Of a stretch of 15,777 nucleotides of DNA, positions 1-6,122 are shown piece by piece. The notes below the pieces were generated by a model. That model had not been told where the DNA came from. It did not search any database and saw nothing but the letters and a program-made list of their open reading frames with translations. Each line of letters begins with the position of its first letter. The first letter of the stretch is position 1. The stretch is from Enterocloster asparagiformis (GTDB lineage: Bacteria > Bacillota > Clostridia > Lachnospirales > Lachnospiraceae), in assembly GCA_018380885.1 (NCBI GenBank), contig JAGZSY010000059.1, positions 1 through 15,777 on the forward strand. Direction: 5' to 3'. Both the position numbers and the translations under genes were made by a program.

Positions 1-4
1 CTAC

Positions 5-91
5 ACCACCCGCGAAGCAGGTGGTTTTCTGTTTCGCACGTCTCCGTTCCTGACTTCAGGAACTCCAACGTACTCAACTGGCTAAAGCCAG
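5..91. repeat. Three-hairpin repeat at left edge (IS200/IS605-end-like)
   Basis: Three small hairpins follow each other: ACCACC (5-10) with GGTGGT (20-25) plus an inner GC-gaa-GC; GTTCCTG (46-52) with CAGGAAC (57-63) around a four-base loop; and CTGGC (78-82) with GCCAG (87-91) around TAAA. A similar trio, also opening with an ACCACC/GGTGGT stem and ending in a stem whose loop contains CTAAA, lies at the right edge. Clusters of short-loop hairpins of this kind are typical of subterminal ends of IS200/IS605-family elements, which are moved by a single-strand transposase. No transposase gene is visible here, so the family assignment is an inference from structure. It could also be another dispersed intergenic repeat. 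Confidence 0.45.
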
Positions 92-120
92 AAAAAAAAA
101 CAGAGCGCCTAAGCGCTCTG
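92..120 (-). terminator. Intrinsic terminator of the small coiled-coil gene
   Basis: On the minus strand an 8 bp perfect stem (101-108 with 113-120, CAGAGCGC/GCGCTCTG) with a four-base loop is followed by nine T residues (92-100). The TAG stop codon of the upstream small gene occupies 109-111, inside the loop, so the last codons form one arm of the terminator. Confidence 0.85.
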
Positions 121-354
121 CTGTGTATTCCGGTTCTGTTCCAACATATCTTTTAAATCCGCAACCGTCATCCCCTGTTCGTCAAGCAGCGCCATCACGG
201 ATTTGAGCTGCTCCAGCTCGATCTGCTCCTTCAGCTGACGCTCCTTATCCTTCAGGGTTTCCATACAATCCTTATACTGCTCCAGCGCTTCCTCCACCTG
301 GGCCAGCTCCTCGTTCAGCTTCTCCAGAGGTGTTTTACGAACTCCACGTGCCAT
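109..354 (-). CDS. Small coiled-coil protein of unknown function
   Basis: An 81-residue, highly charged, probably cytoplasmic protein. It has a basic N-terminus (MARGVRKTPLEKL) and then a continuous heptad-like helix rich in Glu, Leu, Lys and Gln from about residue 9 to 55, so a coiled coil is likely. A second helical stretch (about 58-73, TVADLKDMLEQ) resembles the small C-terminal helix of short DNA-associated or scaffold proteins, but I do not recognise a named family. There is no signal peptide or membrane segment. The start is supported by AAAGGAGAG eight bases upstream of the ATG on the minus strand. It is probably monocistronic: a -10-like hexamer lies upstream at 410-415 and an intrinsic terminator overlaps its stop codon. 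The gene is real with good confidence. Its function is unknown. Confidence 0.75.
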   Translation of the reverse strand: MARGVRKTPLEKLNEELAQVEEALEQYKDCMETLKDKERQLKEQIELEQLKSVMALLDEQGMTVADLKDMLEQNRNTQQSA

Positions 355-409
355 ATTCCGCTCTCTCCTTTAATATCCGCAATATTCTATGGTTTGTACC
401 ACTGATTCC

Positions 410-415
410 ATTATA
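410..415 (-). promoter_or_regulatory. Possible -10 element for the small coiled-coil gene
   Basis: A perfect TATAAT on the minus strand lies about 55 bases upstream of the small gene's start, in the 113-base gap after the DUF4317 stop codon. No good -35 hexamer is present at 16-18 bases, so this is a weak call. The gap shows no convincing terminator for DUF4317, so readthrough into the small gene is possible. Confidence 0.4.
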
Positions 416-467
416 TGCGGAATTTGGCAAAAATATGACGGAAACGCAAAAAGGCTCCCAAATTTTT

Positions 468-1616
468 CTATTCCCCGTCCTGCTTTGCGCGCATGGGCTT
501 GACCGCGATGCCGTTGATCTCCACGTGCTCGTTGACCTCGATGACGATGCAGGAGCGCCCCTCCACCATCTTGGTCTGCACCAGATAGGTCTTGTCCGGC
601 GACACCTTGATGCTGACGTCCGGGGTCTTGATCTCAAAGCCGCGGGTGCTGACCACGTTGGTGGCCACAAAGCTGGCCTCCCGGCTCTTCTCGTCCGTGG
701 GATATATGGTGTCCAGCTCCTGCAGCTTCTCCGGGTCCGCGCCGTTGTCCTCCAAAAGGCGCTTCACCTGGTATTTGTCCAGGGTCAAAGGCTCCGGGTC
801 CTCCTTGCGCTCCTCCAGCATCTCGCTCAGGCTCTCGTGGATATTTTTCACGGTCTCAAAATCGCAGTTCTCGCCCAGGGTCTCCTCCACAATGGCCTGG
901 AAGGTCTCCTTCTGGCTCTTGGCGGACAGCGGTATTGTGCAGCCCAGCACCTCGTCGATCAGCTGGGTGCTCAGCTCCTCCGCGTTCTTGGAGTAGTACA
1001 GCAGGCTGTGCAGGTCCGTGTTCCGGTCGTTGAAGGCCGGGAAGAGAAAGCCCAGGCCCGGCGCGTCCACCAGCCAGTCCCGGTTGCGGTTCTCGATGGT
1101 GTTGGTCATGGGGTTATAGCTCAGTCCGGCCTTGGAGAGCTTTACCGGGCAGATGCTGCACTGGATAAAGGAGTACACGTAATCCGAGGCGTCGAACATC
1201 TCGATGCCGTCCGAGGACCTGGCCGGAATATCGTAGGCGCAGTGGATCAGTATAATATAGTAGTTTTCCCCGTAATCATAGTTGGCGATCACCTTGTCGT
1301 AAAATTCCTCCAGCAATGCGTCGTCCTTCAGCTCGCTGTCCCGCAGGCGCAGCAGGAACTCCTGTGTTCCGCCCGGCTCCTCGGTATGTAAGGGAAATTC
1401 CATGTTGATCAGGTTTTTGCCCAGCGTGCCGGACATGGCTCCCCGGAAAATGGAAAAATATTTAAAGGCCTCCTCCTCGGGCAGGGAGAGGAACGCCTCC
1501 TTTAACTCCGTGCGCTTCTCCTTCTCCGCATCCACGTAACAGCCGCAGATTCTTGTGATGGCGCAGCCCGCGGGGGTAAACAGTTTCTTGATTTCGCTGA
1601 CTTCTTTCTTGTTCAT
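468..1616 (-). CDS. DUF4317 family protein
   Basis: A 382-residue cytoplasmic protein that I recognise as the DUF4317 family, found widely in Clostridia and without an established function. Recognisable family features are the N-terminus MNKKEVSEIKKLF, followed by a Cys-containing stretch (ICGCYVD, about 23-29), and a central segment with SFIQCSICPVKLSKAGLSY, where Cys residues may bind a metal or be redox active (inference). The C-terminal third is charged and predicted helical, ending in a beta-rich segment (about 305-375). There are no membrane segments or signal peptide. The start at 1616 is chosen because AGGAGA lies 8 bases upstream. An ATG nine bases earlier directly abuts that ribosome site and is unlikely to be used. 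It is transcribed alone from its own promoter (1652-1680). Confidence 0.85.
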   Translation of the reverse strand: MNKKEVSEIKKLFTPAGCAITRICGCYVDAEKEKRTELKEAFLSLPEEEAFKYFSIFRGAMSGTLGKNLINMEFPLHTEEPGGTQEFLLRLRDSELKDDALLEEFYDKVIANYDYGENYYIILIHCAYDIPARSSDGIEMFDASDYVYSFIQCSICPVKLSKAGLSYNPMTNTIENRNRDWLVDAPGLGFLFPAFNDRNTDLHSLLYYSKNAEELSTQLIDEVLGCTIPLSAKSQKETFQAIVEETLGENCDFETVKNIHESLSEMLEERKEDPEPLTLDKYQVKRLLEDNGADPEKLQELDTIYPTDEKSREASFVATNVVSTRGFEIKTPDVSIKVSPDKTYLVQTKMVEGRSCIVIEVNEHVEINGIAVKPMRAKQDGE

Positions 1617-1651
1617 CTGACACATCTCCTGTTCTCAATGTTCCACCTGTA

Positions 1652-1680
1652 ATACTAGATCAGATTGGATTATAAGTCAA
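1652..1680 (-). promoter_or_regulatory. Promoter of the DUF4317 gene
   Basis: On the minus strand TTGACT (1675-1680) and TAGTAT (1652-1657) are 17 bases apart, a good sigma-A arrangement giving a leader of about 30 bases before the ribosome site and ATG at 1616. The -35 hexamer overlaps the stop codon of the short minus-strand reading frame at 1677-1772. Confidence 0.6.
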
Positions 1681-1772
1681 GTTGTGTTGTGGAATGGAGG
1701 ATGGAAAAACAGCGAAAATGGGCGGCTGATTTTTTCCAGATACCCGTAAACCTCTTCCTTGGTGCTGAGCAT
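1677..1772 (-). pseudogene. Short reading frame, possibly a 5' remnant of a lost gene
   Basis: A 31-codon frame begins MLSTKEEVYGYLEKISRPF and ends in a phenylalanine/histidine-rich tail at TGA. A good ribosome site (AGGAG, 8 bases spacing) precedes its ATG, and the first 20 residues look like a genuine amphipathic N-terminus. The tail does not. This fits the first codons of a gene whose remainder was lost by deletion, next to a HAD gene that lost its 5' end. It could instead be a true micro-ORF or chance. I do not recognise a family. Confidence 0.3.
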
Positions 1773-2073
1773 ATACATTTCTCCTGTTCTGCTGGATTTG
1801 CGCACCGGCGAGTGCAGCATCGAGATCAACTCGGTGTCCGCCTCCAAGGGAAACGCCCTGCAACCCCTCTGCACCCGCCTGGACATCCCCATGTCGTCGG
1901 TGCTGGCCATGGGGGACAACCAGAACGATATCGAGATGCTGCGCCTCGCCGGGGTATCCGTGGCCATGGGCAGCGCCCAGGACGACGTGAAATCCGCCGC
2001 CCTCCACATCGCCGGAACCAACGAGGAGGACGGGGCGGCCGCGTTTCCGGAGGAATACTTCGGCCTGCGGTGA
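1759..2073 (+). pseudogene. Truncated Cof-type HAD-IIB phosphatase (3' fragment)
   Basis: About 95 recognisable residues match the C-terminal part of Cof-like HAD hydrolases, which are soluble phosphatases acting on sugar phosphates and related metabolites and are usually about 260-280 residues long. Visible are the IEI..VSASKGNAL segment with the motif III lysine, motif IV as MGDNQNDIEML, the VAMGSAQDDVK segment and the terminal AGTNEEDG stretch. The N-terminal DxD nucleophile motif, motif II and the cap domain are all missing. An in-frame TAA at 1747-1749 lies just upstream, and only a TTG at 1759 could start it. Recognisable homology begins near 1793. It has no ribosome site or promoter and cannot be catalytically active as it stands. 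It is best read as a decayed remnant left by a deletion or rearrangement between about 1700 and 1795. Confidence 0.85.
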
Positions 2074-2142
2074 CGGAGTCCGGGAAAAATGACCGGAAAA
2101 ACGGCGCCGGACCAGAGGGCATATCCCGGCCGGGCGCATCAA

Positions 2143-2189
2143 AAAATGCCGCAAAGCCAGCCGGTTTCCGGCGCGCTTTGCGGCATTTT
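2143..2189. terminator. Bidirectional terminator between HAD fragment and antiterminator gene
   Basis: A perfect 15 bp stem (2143-2157 with 2175-2189) is topped by an inner GCCGG-ttt-CCGGC stem. T runs follow on both strands: TTTT on plus, and six T on minus at 2141-2146. It would end the antiterminator transcript on the minus strand and anything still read from the HAD fragment on the plus strand. Confidence 0.9.
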
Positions 2190-2217
2190 ACAATCTACAA
2201 TCTATTTTTCTTGATAC

Positions 2218-3039
2218 TCACCCTTGTCCCGCCGCCCGCTGAATGTGGATCGCCAGAAAGGCGACCTCCTCCTGGGCCACGGGGCATTTCAGTTTCTGGC
2301 CGATGTCCCGGCAGACCCTCCCGGCGATCTCGTAAGCATTTGGAAATTTTTCCCTGGCGTAGTCGTCCATGTTCAGGTTAGCCCGCTCCTTCTTGCGGGT
2401 TCTGGCGATCATATAGCGCATATGGCTCATCAGGCGGTTGTAGCCCAGGGACGACGCCGGCAGCGGCATCCCCATCCCCTCCTCGATCTGGCGGATGCCG
2501 TCCTGGACCAGGCGGGCCAGCTCCAGGGACTGGGACACGTTCTCATCGGACAGTCCGCCGTGGATGTGCAGCGTGATATAGCTCACCTCATCCTCGGATA
2601 TCTCCACGCCCAGCTCCCGCAAAATGAGGTCCCTGCCTCTCAGAGCGGCTTCGTACTCCTGGGCAAACAGCGCCCGGATGTCCTGGCTGAAGGGGTTGGG
2701 CAGCTGGCAGCCCTCCTTCGCCCGGCTGACCGCCAGGGCGATGTGGTCGGCCATGGCGATCAGGATGTCGTGCCGGATGGGCCCCAGCAGCGCCTCCGCC
2801 GCCTCGATGATCCTGGCCGTCACCTCAATGTAGACGGGGTCGATGCCGTTTACAGCCTGGAGGGCGGAGGTCTCCTTTCTGACCAGCTCGTAGCGCCGCG
2901 CATCCGAGCTCCCCTCGAACCGCTGACCCGCCTTCTTTCCGAAGCCCACTCCGCTCCCCAGCAGGATGACCTCCTGCTTTTTCTCCATATCCAGAGCCAA
3001 AACCCCGTTGTTATTCAAAACCTTGATGACCCGGTACAT
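2218..3039 (-). CDS. PRD-containing transcription antiterminator, BglG/LicT/GlcT family
   Basis: A 273-residue RNA-binding regulator. Residues 1-56 form the CAT RNA-binding domain (MYRVIKVLNNNGVLAL start, GSGVGFGKKAG at 29-38). PRD1 spans about 65-170 and PRD2 about 171-273. The four regulatory histidines of this family are all visible: H99 (MADHI) and H158 (TLHIH) in PRD1, H206 (LMSHM) and H265 (LAIHI) in PRD2. By family knowledge, the dimer binds a 30-base RNA hairpin (RAT) and prevents a leader terminator from forming; HPr and the cognate EII phosphorylate the PRDs to set its activity. The matching RAT and terminator lie in the leader of the adjacent PTS gene (5375-5445), so that gene is the evident target. 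The start is supported by AGGGAGGAG five bases upstream. It sits 86 bases after the PTS stop codon and may be both co-transcribed and driven by a local promoter. Confidence 0.93.
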   Translation of the reverse strand: MYRVIKVLNNNGVLALDMEKKQEVILLGSGVGFGKKAGQRFEGSSDARRYELVRKETSALQAVNGIDPVYIEVTARIIEAAEALLGPIRHDILIAMADHIALAVSRAKEGCQLPNPFSQDIRALFAQEYEAALRGRDLILRELGVEISEDEVSYITLHIHGGLSDENVSQSLELARLVQDGIRQIEEGMGMPLPASSLGYNRLMSHMRYMIARTRKKERANLNMDDYAREKFPNAYEIAGRVCRDIGQKLKCPVAQEEVAFLAIHIQRAAGQG

Positions 3040-3071
3040 ACAATCTCCTCCCTGGAATGCGTTCTCTGTCT

Positions 3072-3077
3072 ATTATA
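3072..3077 (-). promoter_or_regulatory. Possible -10 element for the antiterminator gene
   Basis: A perfect TATAAT on the minus strand lies 32 bases upstream of the antiterminator start, in the gap after the PTS gene. The -35 position (TGGTGG at 3095-3100, 17 bases away) is a poor match. A local low-level promoter would supply regulator before the PTS leader is opened, which makes sense for this control loop, but the evidence is only the hexamer. Confidence 0.4.
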
Positions 3078-3125
3078 CCTGATAATCCGGAAAACCACCA
3101 CTTGCCGGGGAGGATTTTTTCACGC

Positions 3126-5285
3126 TCAGTACCAGGCGATCTCGTCCAGGGCGCTCACCGCACCGGTGCGCTCCATGTGGACAGACTGGCCCTCCGCCAG
3201 GCTGGTGAACACTGCCATACAGGCGTCCGAGGCCGCGTTTTCCCGGATATAGTCCAGATCAAAATGCATGAGACGCTGGCCCTTTTTCACCTTCTGGCCG
3301 TCCTGCACAAAGACCTCGAAGCCTTTTCCGTCCAGCTTTACCGTGTCCACCCCGATGTGCAGCAGGTACTCCATGCCGTCCTCGTTTTTCAGCCCGATGG
3401 CGTGCTTGGACGGGAACACGAACATCACCTCGCCGTCCTCCGGCATCACCACCTCGCCGTCGGAGGGCGTGACCACGTATCCGTCGCCCATCATCCGGCT
3501 GGCAAAGGCCTCGTCCGGCGCCTCAGTGATGGGGGCCGCAGTACCGTTAAAGGGGGAGCGCAGCCCGTGGCGCCCGGTCTGAGGGGCGGCCGCGGCCTTG
3601 ACGGCGGTCTCCTGGCTCTGCCCGGCCTCTGAGACCGCGGGCTGGCTCTCGTCCTGTGCCTGCTCCAGATATGCCTCCAGCTCCGCCTTGATCACCGTCA
3701 CGTTGGGGCCGTAGATCACCTGGACGCCCTGGCCCTTTTTGATCACGCCCACGGCTCCCGTGGCCTTTAACCCCTTTTCGTCCACAAGCTCCGGCCGGTC
3801 CACGGAGCAGCGCAGCCTGGTGGCGCAGCAGTCCACGGAGGTGATATTGCTCCGGCCGCCCAGGAAGCGGGCGATATCCGCGCTTCTCTGATCCATGGCC
3901 GCATTTGCGCCCCGGGGCCCTTCCGGGCCGTTTCCGGCTTTCCTTGCATTCACGTCCGCCTTGGTGTAAAGGCGGGTCTCCTCGTCCTCATCCTCGCGTC
4001 CCGGCGTTTTCAAGTTGAATTTGCGGATCAAAAAGCTGAAAATAAAGTAGTACAGGAAGAAGTACACAATGCCCACCGGAATGATCCGCAGCCAGCTGGT
4101 CTTTGCGTTGCCCTGCATGATGCCGAAAATCAGCAGATCTAACAGGCCGCCGGAGAAGGTCAGACCCACGGCGATATTCAGGATATGGGCGATCATGTAG
4201 GCCGCGCCCGCCAGCACCACCTGCACGCCGAACAGCATAGGCGCCACAAACAGGAAGGAGAACTCAATGGGTTCCGTGATGCCGGTCAGCATACAGGTCA
4301 GCGCCGCCGAGAGCAGCAGTCCGCCCGCAGCCCGCTTCTTCTCCGGCTTTGCGCAGCGGTACATGGCCAGGGCCGCGCCGGGCAGGCCGAAAATCATGAA
4401 AATGAACTCGCCGGAGAAATACCGGGTGGCGTCCGCGCTGAAATGGGCCACGTTGGAGGATGCCAGCTGGGCGAAGAAAATGTTCTGTCCGCCCTGGATC
4501 AGGCTGCCGTCCACCATCATGGTGCCGCCCACCGCGGTCTGCCAGAAGGGCAGGTAAAACACGTGGTGCAGGCCGAAGGGAATCAGCGCCCGCTTCACAA
4601 TCCCGAAGATCAGGGTGCCCGCGTAGCCGGTGCCTGTCACCAGCCCGCCCAGGGCGAAGATGCCGTTCTGCACCACAGGCCAGATAAAGTACATCAAAAT
4701 TCCCACGAACACGTAGGTGATGGTGGAAATGATGGGCACAAAGCGGGAACCGCCGAAAAAGGACAGGGCGTTGGGCAGCACGATCTTGTGGAACCGGTTG
4801 TGCAGGGCCGCCACGCCCAGACCTACGATGATACCGCCGAACACGCCCATCTGAAGGGTCTGGATGCCCAGAACGCTGGTGATGGTTCCCTCCAGCACGC
4901 CCTCACCGATGCTGCCGTCCGCCAGCACCTTGCCGGTGTTCTGGAGCACCGCGTTGATGGAAATGTTCATCACCAGGAAGGCGATCATTGCGGACAGGGC
5001 CGCGACCTCCTTCTCGGCCTTGGCCATTCCGATGGCCACGCCCACGGCAAAGATAATGGGCAGGTTGTCAAAGATCACGCTGCCCGCCTTGCTCATGATG
5101 GTGAGCAGGCTGTGCAGCAGGGTCCCGTCCCCCAGAAAGCCCTCCAGTCCATAGGTTGCGATGGTCGTTGCGTTGGTGAAGGAGCTGCCGATGCCCAGCA
5201 GAAGTCCCGCCACCGGAAGTATGGCGATGGGCAGCATAAAGCTTCTTCCCACCCGCTGTAATACGCCGAAAATTTTATCTTTCAT
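3126..5285 (-). CDS. PTS sugar transporter, fused EIICBA, glucose/N-acetylglucosamine family
   Basis: A 719-residue membrane permease that imports and phosphorylates a hexose, with domain order IIC-IIB-IIA. IIC (about 1-425) has roughly ten hydrophobic segments and the family motif GITEPIEFSF (335-344). IIB (about 460-540) carries the phosphocysteine in VDCCATRLR (C487). IIA (about 580-719) carries KHAIGL (H628) and the active-site LLHIGVDTV (H643). A polar linker (about 428-458) joins IIC to IIB, and an Ala/Gln/Glu-rich one (about 542-575) joins IIB to IIA. The IIA domain being fused means no separate Crr-type protein is needed. The exact sugar (glucose, GlcNAc, glucosamine or maltose) cannot be decided from sequence alone. 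The start at 5285 is preferred because AAAGGA lies 9 bases upstream; the ATG nine bases earlier directly abuts it. Expression is controlled by the leader at 5375-5500. Confidence 0.93.
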   Translation of the reverse strand: MKDKIFGVLQRVGRSFMLPIAILPVAGLLLGIGSSFTNATTIATYGLEGFLGDGTLLHSLLTIMSKAGSVIFDNLPIIFAVGVAIGMAKAEKEVAALSAMIAFLVMNISINAVLQNTGKVLADGSIGEGVLEGTITSVLGIQTLQMGVFGGIIVGLGVAALHNRFHKIVLPNALSFFGGSRFVPIISTITYVFVGILMYFIWPVVQNGIFALGGLVTGTGYAGTLIFGIVKRALIPFGLHHVFYLPFWQTAVGGTMMVDGSLIQGGQNIFFAQLASSNVAHFSADATRYFSGEFIFMIFGLPGAALAMYRCAKPEKKRAAGGLLLSAALTCMLTGITEPIEFSFLFVAPMLFGVQVVLAGAAYMIAHILNIAVGLTFSGGLLDLLIFGIMQGNAKTSWLRIIPVGIVYFFLYYFIFSFLIRKFNLKTPGREDEDEETRLYTKADVNARKAGNGPEGPRGANAAMDQRSADIARFLGGRSNITSVDCCATRLRCSVDRPELVDEKGLKATGAVGVIKKGQGVQVIYGPNVTVIKAELEAYLEQAQDESQPAVSEAGQSQETAVKAAAAPQTGRHGLRSPFNGTAAPITEAPDEAFASRMMGDGYVVTPSDGEVVMPEDGEVMFVFPSKHAIGLKNEDGMEYLLHIGVDTVKLDGKGFEVFVQDGQKVKKGQRLMHFDLDYIRENAASDACMAVFTSLAEGQSVHMERTGAVSALDEIAWY

Positions 5286-5374
5286 CTCACACATTCCTTT
5301 CCGTGCGCCCTAATCCCTGATTCCCCGCCCTTGCGGCCCGCGGCCGCAGTGATTTCCCCGCAAAAGCGGCAGAC

Positions 5375-5426
5375 AAAAAAGGCACTAACTAATAAGAACA
5401 TTCCCATGTTCTCAATAGTTAATGCC
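5375..5426 (-). terminator. Leader terminator (attenuator) of the PTS gene
   Basis: On the minus strand the stem pairs GGCATTAACTA (5' arm ending at 5426) with TAGTTAGTGCC (5381-5391), with an inner GAACAT/ATGTTC stem, followed by a run of T (5375-5380). It lies about 90 bases before the PTS start codon. Its 5' arm overlaps the RAT element, so the two structures are mutually exclusive. Confidence 0.9.
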
Positions 5427-5445
5427 TGCATGACCAGTAACACAC
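5416..5445 (-). promoter_or_regulatory. RAT (ribonucleic antiterminator) element for the PRD regulator
   Basis: The minus-strand sequence contains TTACTGGTCATGCAGGCA, which matches the LicT/SacT/GlcT-type RAT pattern in its conserved TTACTG and GCAGGCA blocks. Its 3' half is part of the 5' arm of the following terminator. When the antiterminator encoded at 2218-3039 binds it, the terminator cannot fold and the PTS gene is read. Confidence 0.85.
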
Positions 5446-5469
5446 TTTGTTTTGTTTTTAACTAGGTAT

Positions 5470-5499
5470 AGTATAAACAGAAAACGGCGATGCTGTCAA
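5470..5499 (-). promoter_or_regulatory. Promoter of the PTS gene
   Basis: A consensus TTGACA (5494-5499) and TATACT (5470-5475) on the minus strand are 18 bases apart. Transcription would begin near 5463, just before the RAT element, which is the expected spacing for this attenuation mechanism. Confidence 0.85.
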
Positions 5500-5510
5500 T
5501 TTAAATAGCG

Positions 5511-5536
5511 TACAAAATATAATCTCAATTTTTGTA
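5511..5536. repeat. Inverted repeat between divergent PTS and hxlR promoters
   Basis: TACAAAA (5511-5517) and TTTTGTA (5530-5536) form a perfect 7 bp inverted repeat with a 12-base spacer. It lies upstream of both divergent promoters. It could be an operator, perhaps for the HxlR protein, but AT-rich chance repeats are common. Confidence 0.3.
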
Positions 5537-5592
5537 TAACTTTCACAATTCTCCGCGGGGCGTAACTCCTTGTATATTCCCTGCGCACCGTC

Positions 5593-5598
5593 TATAAT
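5593..5598 (+). promoter_or_regulatory. -10 element of the hxlR-type gene
   Basis: A perfect TATAAT stands 34 bases before the start codon, with a weak TTGTAT (5570-5575) 17 bases upstream as -35. A weak -35 fits a promoter that is subject to regulation. Confidence 0.6.
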
Positions 5599-5631
5599 GG
5601 ATTACAGATCGATAACTGAGGAGGATAATAT

Positions 5632-5988
5632 ATGAAACTGCGCAGCGATTACACCTGCCCGCTGGAGCTCACCCACGACATTATCCGGGGAAAATGGAAG
5701 CCCATTATCCTCTGGCAGCTGAGCAAGGGGACCTGCTCCCTGTCCTCCCTGGAAAAATCCATCGCGGGCATCAGCCGGAAAATGCTGATCCAGCACCTCA
5801 AAGAGCTGGCGGAGTACGGGATCGTGGGCAAGGAGACCTACGAGGGATATCCCCTGAGGGTGGACTACTTTCTCACAGACCGGGGTCGCAGAATCTTTGA
5901 GGCCGTCTCCATTTTGCAGAGCGTGGGCATCGAGCTCATGCTGGAGGACAACCGCCAGGACTTTCTGCGGGAAAAAGGGCTTTTGTAG
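5632..5988 (+). CDS. HxlR-family winged helix-turn-helix regulator
   Basis: A 118-residue DNA-binding protein of the HxlR (MarR-like winged helix) family. The family signature is present: a cysteine near the N-terminus (YTCPLELTHDIIRGKWKPIIL, C9), then the recognition region ISRKMLIQHLKELAEYGIV (about 47-65), the wing (YEGYPLRVDYFLTDRG, about 71-86) and a C-terminal dimer helix. In several characterised HxlR proteins (YodB, HypR) a cysteine in this N-terminal position senses quinones, diamide or similar electrophiles. C9 makes the same role possible here, which is inference. It has a strong ribosome site (GAGGAGG) and a TATAAT promoter. A palindrome overlaps its stop codon and lies upstream of the promoter of the flavoprotein gene that follows, which is the likely target. 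It is about the usual length for the family. Confidence 0.92.
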   Translation: MKLRSDYTCPLELTHDIIRGKWKPIILWQLSKGTCSLSSLEKSIAGISRKMLIQHLKELAEYGIVGKETYEGYPLRVDYFLTDRGRRIFEAVSILQSVGIELMLEDNRQDFLREKGLL

Positions 5989-6010
5989 CTACAGCTTCCG
6001 TAGTTACAAA
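5982..6010. promoter_or_regulatory. Palindrome, probable HxlR-type operator
   Basis: Arms TTTGTAGCTAC (5982-5992) and GTAGTTACAAA (6000-6010) match at 10 of 11 positions around a 7-base spacer. It overlaps the hxlR stop codon and ends 11 bases before the -35 of the next gene. There is no GC-rich stem with a T run, so it is more likely an operator than a terminator. Assignment to the HxlR protein rests on position only. Confidence 0.45.
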
Positions 6011-6021
6011 AAAGTGCCTTC

Positions 6022-6050
6022 TTTACGGCCGCTGTCCATTGTCCTATAAT
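6022..6050 (+). promoter_or_regulatory. Promoter of the flavoprotein gene
   Basis: TTTACG (6022-6027) and a perfect TATAAT (6045-6050) are 17 bases apart, 73 bases before the start codon at 6123. The leader holds a small GC-rich inverted region but no recognised riboswitch. Confidence 0.65.
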
Positions 6051-6122
6051 GAGAGCACACAGGGCGCAGCATCGCCCCGGGGGCTGGCGGCAGCCTGTTG
6101 TAATACCACAAGGAGGCGTTTT

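Noticed and set aside
330..1391. Long plus-strand open frame (353 codons) over the DUF4317 gene
   Set aside because: It is antisense to a clearly recognised protein. The composition is low-complexity His/Leu/Val typical of a GC-rich shadow frame, and it lacks a ribosome site.
1665..2381. Plus-strand 238-codon frame across the HAD fragment
   Set aside because: The HAD homology is in a different frame (1759-2073). This one is Pro/Arg-rich and crosses a terminator into the antiterminator gene.
4185..5261. Long plus-strand open frame opposite the PTS gene
   Set aside because: It is a His/Gly/Gln-rich antisense shadow of the PTS IIC domain with no family match or ribosome site.
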